Source: an uncultured Collinsella sp.
GTDB lineage: Bacteria > Actinomycetota > Coriobacteriia > Coriobacteriales > Coriobacteriaceae
Reading direction: 5' to 3'
Assembly (NCBI GenBank): GCA_900549535.1
Contig: UROR01000014.1
Location: 1 to 25,961 of the forward strand
DNA length: 25,961 bases
Position 1 is the first letter of the stretch. Each line of letters begins with the position of its first letter. A model generated the notes under the pieces. It made no database searches. It saw only the letters and a program-made list of their open reading frames with translations, and was not told the origin of the DNA. A program made the translations under genes and the position numbers. Of this stretch, positions 15,703 through 22,131 are shown piece by piece.

Positions 15703-15738
15703 CTAAACAGAGTAGTAAATGTTTATGAGCTAGTTTAG
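15703..15738 (-). promoter_or_regulatory. 36-base symmetric operator-like site upstream of lacI
   Basis: Outer half sites CTAAAC (15703-15708) and GTTTAG (15733-15738) and the central palindrome TAAATGTTTA (15716-15725) share one centre of symmetry. TAAATGTTT also occurs in the control region of the isomerase operon. A bound LacI-type dimer or tetramer is the likely reader, giving autoregulation. Confidence 0.6.
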
Positions 15739-15754
15739 CCTGTTGTCAAGTAAA

Positions 15755-15783
15755 GTGGCCCGACTATTCCCCCAACGGGCACA
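15755..15783 (-). terminator. Possible weak terminator after the second 6-phospho-beta-glucosidase gene
   Basis: On the minus strand GTGCCCG pairs with CGGGCCAC (one bulged base) around a 13-base loop and is followed by TTTA. The stem is short and the T run poor, so this is a tentative end of the beta-glucoside operon. Confidence 0.4.
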
Positions 15784-15802
15784 TTTGTCCATCTTAACGT
15801 TA

Positions 15803-17221
15803 TTACGCAAGGTCTTCGCCATTGCTTGCTATTACGCGTCGGTACCATTCGAAGCTTTTCTTTTTACGTCTCTCAAACGAGCCCGCACCGCTATCGTCTC
15901 GATCGACATAGATAAACCCGTAGCGCTTACGCATCTGTCCTGTGGCGACCGAAACCAAATCGATCGGGCCCCAACAGGTATATCCCATGAGTTCCACCCC
16001 GTCGAGCTCGACGGTCTCCCTCATCGCCTCGATGTGGGCCCGCAGGTATTCAACTCGATAGTCGTCTTCTATTTCACCCGAATCTTCCGGCACATCAGGA
16101 GCACCCAAACCGTTTTCGACGATGAACAGCGGCTTTTGATAGCGATCCCAGATTTCATTCATGGTGACGCGCAGCCCTTTGGGGTCGATAAACCTCCCCC
16201 AAGGCTCCTGTTTTAGATACGGATTAGGCGCCGAGCGAAGAAGGTTCGAATCGAACTGACCTTCCGCATGCGCTTTTGCGACGCGCGTCGAGTAATACGA
16301 AAACGAGACGAAATCGACCAGGTTTGCAGCCAGTACTTCGCGGTCATCATCCCGATAGGGCACCTCAAAACCATGGCGGGCGTATTCCTTGAGAACATAG
16401 CTCGGGTACGCACCGCGCACCTGGACGTCGGTAAACATGTAATGGCTGCGATTCTCAGCCTGCGCAGCCAGCACATCGTCCGGATCACATGTAGCCGGAT
16501 AGAAGACACCTGCGTTGAGCATGCAACCGATCTTCGCCCCAGGGCACAGTTCATGACACGCCCCGACCGCACGGGCGCTCGCAACCAATACATGGTGCAC
16601 GGCCGTGTGAACCGTTGCATAGCGATTCTCCCCTTGCTCGAAGATGATCCCCGCCGCCATAAAGCACGCCTGCGTCATGATGTTGATCTCGTTAAAGGTC
16701 AGCCAATAATTGACCAATCCCCGATAGCGCTCGAACACGGTACGCGAATATCGCTCGAACAGGTCGACCAACCTGCGATCGCGCCATCCGCCATACGCAT
16801 CGACGAGATGCATGGGGACATCATAGTGGTTGAGCGTCACCAAAGGCTCAATGTCATGCGCGCGACACGTCCTAAAAACATCCTCGTAAAAGGCAAGGCC
16901 TTCTTCATTGGGCTCGGCTTCGTCTCCTTTGGGAAAAATGCGGCTCCAGGCGATTGATAAGCGCAGGCATTTAAAACCCATCTGGGCAAACAGTTCAATA
17001 TCCTGCTTGTACCTATGGTAAAAATCAATGCCCTTGCGAGCGGGATAGAAGCTGTCGGGTGCCAACGCACGCGGATCAAGGTCTCCCCGCATGACGTCCA
17101 TGCGTTGATCGCCAAACGGCAGCATGTCGGAATTGGCTAAACCGCGACCGCCTTCGTTCCATCCTCCCTCGCACTGGTTTGCAGCCAGAGCCCCGCCCCA
17201 TAAAAAATCTTCTCTAAACAT
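15803..17221 (-). CDS. bglA: 6-phospho-beta-glucosidase, GH1 (copy 2, PTS operon)
   Basis: ATG at 17221 is preceded by AAAGGAC; the longer open frame to 17350 lacks a ribosome site and runs through a hairpin. The 472-residue product is a full GH1 enzyme: FLWGGALAANQCEGG at the N terminus, acid/base Glu178 in WLTFNEIN, nucleophile Glu369 in IVENGLGA, and the phosphate-site segment SVATGQMRKRYGFIYVD. It is clearly paralogous to the copy at 6332-7762 but differs in many positions and uses more AT-ending codons. As the last gene of an operon with a beta-glucoside antiterminator and EIIBC permease, it should hydrolyse the 6-phospho-beta-glucoside delivered by that permease to glucose 6-phosphate and an aglycone. 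Confidence 0.96.
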   Translation of the reverse strand: MFREDFLWGGALAANQCEGGWNEGGRGLANSDMLPFGDQRMDVMRGDLDPRALAPDSFYPARKGIDFYHRYKQDIELFAQMGFKCLRLSIAWSRIFPKGDEAEPNEEGLAFYEDVFRTCRAHDIEPLVTLNHYDVPMHLVDAYGGWRDRRLVDLFERYSRTVFERYRGLVNYWLTFNEINIMTQACFMAAGIIFEQGENRYATVHTAVHHVLVASARAVGACHELCPGAKIGCMLNAGVFYPATCDPDDVLAAQAENRSHYMFTDVQVRGAYPSYVLKEYARHGFEVPYRDDDREVLAANLVDFVSFSYYSTRVAKAHAEGQFDSNLLRSAPNPYLKQEPWGRFIDPKGLRVTMNEIWDRYQKPLFIVENGLGAPDVPEDSGEIEDDYRVEYLRAHIEAMRETVELDGVELMGYTCWGPIDLVSVATGQMRKRYGFIYVDRDDSGAGSFERRKKKSFEWYRRVIASNGEDLA

Positions 17222-17285
17222 TATGGTGTCGTCCTTTCTATCAAATTCCCGGCCCACACTGTCGAACGCAACGGACTCGGCAAGT

Positions 17286-17339
17286 GCCGCGCAACAGCAC
17301 AGTACCGTTGCGCGGCCAAGGGGTCGGACCGCGCAACGG
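17286..17339 (-). repeat. Intercistronic hairpin between permease and glucosidase genes
   Basis: CCGTTGCGCGG (17305-17315) and CCGCGCAACGG (17329-17339) form a perfect 11-bp stem. A third related unit GCCGCGCAAC (17286-17295) and a shorter one CGCAACGG (17267-17274) lie downstream in the transcript. The stem lacks a T tract on the minus strand, so transcript processing or protection of the permease mRNA end is more likely than termination. Confidence 0.6.
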
Positions 17340-17367
17340 CTGGGGAGCATATTTGTGTAGTAGCCTC

Positions 17368-18816
17368 TTATGCCTCGACGGATTCAACGGCCTCAGAATC
17401 GCCGCTCTTGGACTTCAACGGCATCTTCTCCTGTCCTTCAAATCCAAAAATCATCGCCAACGCAAACGTCACGGCACCGCCAGCAAGACACCCGATGGTG
17501 CCAGGGATGATATCCTGAGCAAACATGAGCACGTTCATCCATGGAAAACCAACGCCAGTGAAGATATAGACGTTGGCATGAAGAAGGCTTACCAGCAGAC
17601 CACCGACAGCACCACCAATCATGTTCCAGGCAAGAGCCTTCTTGTCGCGAAACAGGATGCCGTAGATGATGGGCTCACTCACGCGACCGAAGGCATAGGT
17701 GATGAACAAGTTCCAGCCCGTGGCTCGACTCTCCTTGTCCTTAGCGCGCAGGCCATAGGCGAGCGCGATGGCAAGCGTGGTGTAGGCTACAACCGCGGTG
17801 CCGGGGTATAAGATGGCGTCGTAACCGTTCTGGAGCGCGGCGGGCAATATGGCGGTATAGATCGGCACGTGCATGCCGGTGGCGATGATCAGATTCCAGA
17901 ATGCGCCGATAACCGCGGTCGCAGCGGGACCGGCAACAGAGGCGAGCCAAATGATGAAATCGGCCACAAGGCCCATGACAAATTGGACGGCAGGGCCGCA
18001 GAGGCACAGCGCGACCGGCAACATCACGAGCACCGTACCCACGGGTACGATCAGAATGCGCAACATATCAGGCGAGATCTTCTTAAAGAAGCGCTCAACA
18101 TAGGACTGGGCCCAGGTGATCAAGATGACCGGAAGAACAGCCTGGGTGTAGTTGACGAGCTGCATGGGGATGCCGAAGACGCTGAAAGGCTTTCCGTCCT
18201 CAACAATAGCGAGCATGTCGGGATAAATCATCACAACAGCGATGAGCAGTGCCAGCACAGGACTCGTTTTGAACTTCTTAGCCGAGCTATAGGCGGCAAA
18301 CACCGGGAAGTAGTAATACGCCGCATCGCCCACCAGGGAAAGGATCCGATACAGGTCGCTCGTTTCGGACATAAAACCGGCGCCTTCGGGCCCAAACAGA
18401 ATAACGAGCATCTTGAAGATACCGGCGACACAAAAGATCGGAAGGATCGGGGTGATAGCGCCGCTCACGGCATCGAGCAGCTGATTGAAGAGGTGCTTGG
18501 GCGCCAAGCGCTCCTTCCAGCTAAGCTGAGGGCCATCGAGTTCCTCGTCAATCGATACCGTGACCTCGAATCCGCCCTGCTTACAAACCTCGTCGTAGAC
18601 CTTGTCGACCGTGGGCCCGACCACCAGCTGCACCTGCCCTCCGGCATGCACGACGCTGATGATAGACGAGATGTCCTCAAGCTTCTCATCATTCGAGAGG
18701 CTTTCATCCTTGAGGTTGAAGCGCAGGCGCGTCATGCAATGCGTAACCGAAGCCACGTTTTCCGCCCCGCCCACAGTGGAGAGAATCTGCTCTGCCACCT
18801 TTTTGTAATTTGCCAT
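17368..18816 (-). CDS. bglF: PTS beta-glucoside-type permease, EIIBC
   Basis: The 482-residue protein starts at the second of two adjacent ATGs (18816; the first is 18819), six bases after AAAGGAG. Residues 1-85 are an EIIB domain with the phospho-cysteine Cys27 in VTHCMTRLRF. Residues about 105-460 are the EIIC channel with around ten membrane segments and the family motifs GAITPILPIFCVAGIFK and SEPIIYGILF. The C terminus is a short charged tail ending SVEA: the EIIA domain found in E. coli BglF and many homologues is absent. It would need an EIIA from elsewhere, such as a glucose-type Crr protein. It takes up and phosphorylates a beta-glucoside and probably also phosphorylates BglG. A RAT-like site lies just upstream. 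Confidence 0.94.
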   Translation of the reverse strand: MANYKKVAEQILSTVGGAENVASVTHCMTRLRFNLKDESLSNDEKLEDISSIISVVHAGGQVQLVVGPTVDKVYDEVCKQGGFEVTVSIDEELDGPQLSWKERLAPKHLFNQLLDAVSGAITPILPIFCVAGIFKMLVILFGPEGAGFMSETSDLYRILSLVGDAAYYYFPVFAAYSSAKKFKTSPVLALLIAVVMIYPDMLAIVEDGKPFSVFGIPMQLVNYTQAVLPVILITWAQSYVERFFKKISPDMLRILIVPVGTVLVMLPVALCLCGPAVQFVMGLVADFIIWLASVAGPAATAVIGAFWNLIIATGMHVPIYTAILPAALQNGYDAILYPGTAVVAYTTLAIALAYGLRAKDKESRATGWNLFITYAFGRVSEPIIYGILFRDKKALAWNMIGGAVGGLLVSLLHANVYIFTGVGFPWMNVLMFAQDIIPGTIGCLAGGAVTFALAMIFGFEGQEKMPLKSKSGDSEAVESVEA

Positions 18817-18862
18817 CATTGGCTCCTTTGCACAATCTTGGCTTACTGTTCGAATCGGCAAA

Positions 18863-18895
18863 GGTCATGCCCCGAATGGCTACGGGTTACAATCC
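18863..18895 (-). promoter_or_regulatory. RAT-like antiterminator site overlapping the bglG stop codon
   Basis: On the minus strand GGATTGTAACCCG (18895-18883), an 8-base loop and CGGGGCATGACC (18874-18863) follow the RAT consensus (GGATTGTTAC-stem-loop-stem-GGCAnnnCC) bound by BglG/LicT proteins. The first bases are the last codons of bglG, and the bglG TAA stop lies inside the site. No T-tract terminator follows. Instead CCTTTGC (18864-18858), which shares two bases with the RAT end, can pair with GCAAAGG (18831-18825), which contains the permease Shine-Dalgarno sequence. Confidence 0.65.
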
Positions 18896-19726
18896 TTTTT
18901 TGGAGATGATCCGGTTGAGATGGATCATCAGATAGAGTTCCTCCTCCTCGGAGAGCGTGGCGTCCCACGTTTCACGACAATAGGAACCGATATGCTTCAC
19001 GCACTCTGCCAACTGCGGAAACTCCTCACGAAAGTTCTTGTACATCTGCATGTTGGCGCTGTTCAGCGACTCGCCGGCTTGAATGCGCTTGAACAGGTAC
19101 CGCAGATGCGTGGCGAAGCGGGTGAAATCAAAGGAATCGCGGTCGACAATAATGCGGAAATCGCTTTCGAGAATCTCGATAACGTCCTCGAGCATATCGT
19201 CGAACTGCTTTGCGGGCTCGGCCGTGGCTTTGACGGCTTCAACAACCCGTGCGTTCACGAGATTCATCGCAATACTGGCAATCTCATCCTTGGGAAGCCG
19301 CTCTCCGAGCTCCTTCTCGAGTCGCATGACGATAAACTGGGCAGCCTTGTATTCCTTCGGATACGTCTCCCGCACTTCATAGGCAAGAGGCATTGCGATG
19401 CGGACCCCCTTTTGGGCTCGCGCAACGGCAAACGACAGGTGATCAGCCATGAACAGCGTCGCATTGGTCGAGAGGTCGTAGGGCAGTTCGTTGGCAACGA
19501 TGTCCATAACTTTCGCCGCAAACATCACGATATCCGAGGGAAGATCCCTCATGACATCTTGTCCTTTAGGATCAATGTCGTAAAACGTATGCTCGATTTT
19601 AGAAAGAGGGAGCTCTCGAGGAAAATCTCCGCCGAAACCGACGCCCCTGCCCATGGCGATGACATCTCGCCCCTGTCCGTCACGGCAAAGAACCGCGTTG
19701 TTGTTAAGCTTTTTAATTGCAAGCAT
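18887..19726 (-). CDS. bglG: BglG/LicT-family transcriptional antiterminator
   Basis: ATG at 19726 follows AAAGGAGG; the longer open frame to 19795 runs into the leader terminator. The 279-residue protein has the RNA-binding CAT domain (1-56; KLNNNAVLCRDGQGRDVIAMGRGVGFG), PRD1 (about 65-170) and PRD2 (about 172-279). It binds RAT RNA as a dimer and prevents leader termination when beta-glucoside is being transported. Its activity is set by PTS phosphorylation of PRD histidines. Three of the four usual sites are visible: His96 (ADHLSFA), His207 (THLRYL) and His269 (MIHLNRI). The fourth, usually His in ALHIVNA, is Asn155 (AMNLVNA). It is the first gene of the PTS operon and probably controls its own leader. 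Confidence 0.95.
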   Translation of the reverse strand: MLAIKKLNNNAVLCRDGQGRDVIAMGRGVGFGGDFPRELPLSKIEHTFYDIDPKGQDVMRDLPSDIVMFAAKVMDIVANELPYDLSTNATLFMADHLSFAVARAQKGVRIAMPLAYEVRETYPKEYKAAQFIVMRLEKELGERLPKDEIASIAMNLVNARVVEAVKATAEPAKQFDDMLEDVIEILESDFRIIVDRDSFDFTRFATHLRYLFKRIQAGESLNSANMQMYKNFREEFPQLAECVKHIGSYCRETWDATLSEEEELYLMIHLNRIISKKGL

Positions 19727-19755
19727 GGTGAACCTCCTTTCAAGAACACTCACAG

Positions 19756-19800
19756 AAAAAGGCATGATAGCCAATAGCAGTGCTATTGCGGTCATGCCTT
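19756..19800 (-). terminator. Leader terminator of the bglG operon
   Basis: On the minus strand AAGGCATGACCGCAATAGC (19800-19782), loop ACT and GCTATTGGCTATCATGCC (19778-19761) form a long stem with small internal mismatches, followed by TTTTT (19760-19756). It lies 29 bases before the bglG start. Its 5' arm is shared with the RAT-like site at 19790-19812, the classic arrangement for antitermination. Confidence 0.85.
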
Positions 19801-19812
19801 ACGTAACAATCC
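19790..19812 (-). promoter_or_regulatory. Short RAT-like site overlapping the leader terminator
   Basis: GGATTGTTAC (19812-19803) and AGGCATGACC (19799-19790) match the two conserved ends of a RAT but are almost directly joined, with only a few bases in place of the usual upper stem and loop. The 3' half is the 5' arm of the leader terminator. It may be a shortened second RAT. Confidence 0.5.
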
Positions 19813-19828
19813 GTGTTGTATTGCTCTT

Positions 19829-19858
19829 GGGCATGCCTCCACACAGGAGTAACAATCC
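19829..19858 (-). promoter_or_regulatory. RAT antiterminator site in the bglG leader
   Basis: On the minus strand GGATTGTTACTCC (19858-19846), loop TGTGT and GGAGGCATGCC (19840-19830) give the full RAT form: two-part stem with internal loops and conserved GGATTGTTAC. It lies close to the predicted transcript start and is the likely binding site of the BglG product. Confidence 0.8.
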
Positions 19859-19872
19859 AAGATGCAGAATTC

Positions 19873-19878
19873 ATTATA
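19873..19878 (-). promoter_or_regulatory. -10 box of the bglG operon promoter
   Basis: A perfect TATAAT on the minus strand stands 15 bases before the first RAT, which places the transcript start just ahead of the leader. No good -35 box is found 17 bases upstream (GGTCCC), so an activator or an extended element may be needed. Confidence 0.55.
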
Positions 19879-19975
19879 GCGCTCTCCCCGCCCCGGGGAC
19901 CATCGGGCTGGCGAACGGTAGATGTCGGCCCGCCAGCGGCCACATCGAGCAGATGGGCGTGCTTCGATCCCGAGC

Positions 19976-20950
19976 CTAGCCTAGGATGCGGGCCATGCGT
20001 GCCTTGAACTCCGCGAGGAAGCGCGGGGCGTCGACGGTCAGCGCCACGAGTGCGCTCTTGTCGGGGTCGGACAGACGGCGCTCATCGCAGATGGTGCGAC
20101 CGCGGTACTCGCCCAGCAGATCAACACGCAGGTTGCAGCCGAGCGCGCCCACGAGCGTGGGATCAATCGCCACGGCAACGGCTAGCGGATCGTGCAGCGC
20201 ACAGCCGCCAAGATAAGGCGCGTTCATCTCGTATGAGCCAATGTAGTGCTCGACCATGCCTGCAAACGCGCAGCCCGCCATGGTGCCCGAACCCGTCCAG
20301 CCGGCGATATCGCGGCGCGTGAGCACCACGCGATGCGTCACGTCCAAACCAACCATGGTGAGCTTGCGGCCCGAACGCAGCACGGCATCGGCGGCCTCGG
20401 GATCGCTTGCCATGTTGGCCTCGGCGCCCGCGCTCACGTTGCCGGGCACGGTAAGGGCGCCGCCCATCACGACCACACGGCCGATAGACATCATCGCCGC
20501 CGCATCGCGCTCAAGGGCGAGCGCCAAGTTTGAGAGCGGGCCGGTCGCCACGTAGACCAAATCGGGGCCATAGGTGCGTGCGGCATCGATCAGATAATCG
20601 ACCGCCGCGTTACCATCGGCCGATGTCGCCCCCACCGGCTCGTAGGGCGATGCGGGCACGCTCGCGCCGCCAATGCCGTTTTTACCATGGATGAGCGTGG
20701 TGGACGCCGGCGGCGTATAGGGCTCGGTCGCCTTGATGGGTCGGTCGGCGCCCAGGTACACCGGCACCTCGGGGCGACCCAGCAGGTCGAGCACGGCCAG
20801 GCAGTTATGCGCCGACTGGTCTACGCGCACGTTGCCAAAGCACGTGGTAATGCCCACGAGCTCCACCTCGGGGCTCGCGATGGCATAGGCGAGCGCCATC
20901 GCATCGTCTACGCCCATATCCAGATCAAGGATCAGCTTCTTGGTTGCCAT
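19976..20950 (-). CDS. Nucleoside hydrolase (IUNH family)
   Basis: The 324-residue enzyme hydrolyses the N-glycosidic bond of ribonucleosides to a free base and ribose. The calcium and ribose site DLDMGVDDA (Asp9, Asp11, Asp15, Asp16) is intact. EANMASDPEAA is the second family motif and HDPLAVA (His253, Asp254) the third. The length is normal. GGAG precedes the ATG by eight to nine bases. The gene starts 4 bases after the ribokinase stop, so the two form an operon in which ribose released here is phosphorylated by the kinase. Pyrimidine, purine or broad specificity cannot be told from the sequence alone. The 3' flank has a small CTGGCG/CGCCAG inverted repeat but no clear terminator. Confidence 0.94.
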   Translation of the reverse strand: MATKKLILDLDMGVDDAMALAYAIASPEVELVGITTCFGNVRVDQSAHNCLAVLDLLGRPEVPVYLGADRPIKATEPYTPPASTTLIHGKNGIGGASVPASPYEPVGATSADGNAAVDYLIDAARTYGPDLVYVATGPLSNLALALERDAAAMMSIGRVVVMGGALTVPGNVSAGAEANMASDPEAADAVLRSGRKLTMVGLDVTHRVVLTRRDIAGWTGSGTMAGCAFAGMVEHYIGSYEMNAPYLGGCALHDPLAVAVAIDPTLVGALGCNLRVDLLGEYRGRTICDERRLSDPDKSALVALTVDAPRFLAEFKARMARILG

Positions 20951-20954
20951 TGTT

Positions 20955-21944
20955 CTACTCCGCTTCTCCGTCTAAACCGTCTAAACCAAACTTACGCTCA
21001 ACTTCGGCGCGCGTGGGAATCGATTGCTGAGCACCCAGGCGCGATACTGTCGCTGCCGAGGCGCGAGCGCCTGCGACCATGCACTCAAAAAGGGGCAAGC
21101 CCTGCAGCCGAGCCGCCGCAAGTGCGCCGATAAACGTATCGCCGGCGGCCGTCGTGTCGACCACCTCGCTAGAGAGCGCCGGCATGCGTAGCAGCCCTCC
21201 ATCATCGCCGAGCGTAACCGATCCGGATCCGCCCAGTGTGATAACCGCGGCACCGACACCCTTAGCGAGCAAGGCCTTAAGCGCGGCCACGCAGCTCGCG
21301 TCACCCGTGGGCAAGATGCCCGTCAGCACCTGGCACTCGGTCTCGTTGGGACAAACCAAGTCGACCGCAGGCCACGCTCCCGCCGGCAGGTCGCAGGCGG
21401 GCGCCGGATTAAAGACCGTATAGAACCCCAACCCGTGGGCGCAAGAGAGCGCCGCAGCCGTTGCCATCAGGTCGCATTCGCCCTGGGCGATAAAGACGCC
21501 GCCGGCAGCCGGGGCGAGGTCGCAGATATCGGCGTCAAGCTCGTCAGCCACCAGATAGCGCAGCGCGCAGGCTACGTCCTCGCCCGAAAGCGCATGGTTG
21601 GCGCCCGGCGACAACACGATGCGGTTGTCGTTCTCGCAGCGAATGATAGTCGCGGTGCCAGTCTCCACGTCGTCGCGACGCGCCACAAACTCAACGCCCA
21701 CGCCTGCATCTTGGAGTCCCGCCACCAGTGCATCGCCAAATGCATCGCGCCCGACGGCGCCGATCATGCACGTGCGCGCACCCATGCGCGCGGCGGCCAC
21801 AGCCTGGTTGGCACCCTTGCCGCCGGCGTTGGTGATAAAACCGCTACCGCCGACGGTCTCGCCCGCACGCGGCATGCGCTCACACGCCACCGAAAGGTCC
21901 ATGTTCATGCTGCCGAACACCGCAACGATGCCGCGATCTGCCAT
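20955..21944 (-). CDS. rbsK: Ribokinase (PfkB family)
   Basis: ATG at 21944 is preceded by GAGGAGG; the longer frame to 21998 lacks a site. The 329-residue product has the PfkB signature 1 (GGKGANQAVAAARMGA, about 41-56), the NPAPA motif (180-184) typical of ribokinase, and signature 2 DTTAAGDTFIGALAA with catalytic base Asp269. It phosphorylates D-ribose to ribose 5-phosphate in the cytoplasm. Gene order with the nucleoside hydrolase directly downstream points to ribose from nucleosides as the substrate. A promoter with an overlapping palindrome lies upstream (22009-22038). Confidence 0.93.
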   Translation of the reverse strand: MADRGIVAVFGSMNMDLSVACERMPRAGETVGGSGFITNAGGKGANQAVAAARMGARTCMIGAVGRDAFGDALVAGLQDAGVGVEFVARRDDVETGTATIIRCENDNRIVLSPGANHALSGEDVACALRYLVADELDADICDLAPAAGGVFIAQGECDLMATAAALSCAHGLGFYTVFNPAPACDLPAGAWPAVDLVCPNETECQVLTGILPTGDASCVAALKALLAKGVGAAVITLGGSGSVTLGDDGGLLRMPALSSEVVDTTAAGDTFIGALAAARLQGLPLFECMVAGARASAATVSRLGAQQSIPTRAEVERKFGLDGLDGEAE

Positions 21945-22008
21945 GGAAACCTCCTCATCTGCGGGCTTTATGCCCACCGTCGGCCGTCGATCGTGCACTC
22001 TCGCACCC

Positions 22009-22038
22009 CCTATAACTTTAGTTCACTTTGATGTGAAC
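22009..22038 (-). promoter_or_regulatory. Promoter and operator-like palindrome of the rbsK operon
   Basis: On the minus strand TTCACA (22037-22032) and TATAGG (22014-22009) are separated by 17 bases and fit a sigma-70-type promoter. The perfect inverted repeat GTTCAC-N6-GTGAAC (22021-22038) covers the -35 box and the spacer, so a bound repressor would block the polymerase. No regulator gene is adjacent. Confidence 0.55.
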
Positions 22039-22131
22039 GCGCGCTTGAGGTTGCGCCAGCAGCAAGCATTCACAGGAGCGGGCAGCTACAATGAATACGT
22101 GCTGATTTTTCTCGTCATTGGATGATGTTTT

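Noticed and set aside
19908..19936. Terminator after the nucleoside hydrolase gene (CTGGCG/CGCCAG)
   Set aside because: Only a 6-bp stem with a 17-base loop and no T run on the minus strand.
22069..22092. Promoter TTCACA...TACAAT for the acyltransferase gene
   Set aside because: The spacing is only 12 bases, too short for a sigma-70 promoter; TACAAT alone may be a -10 box but no -35 box fits.
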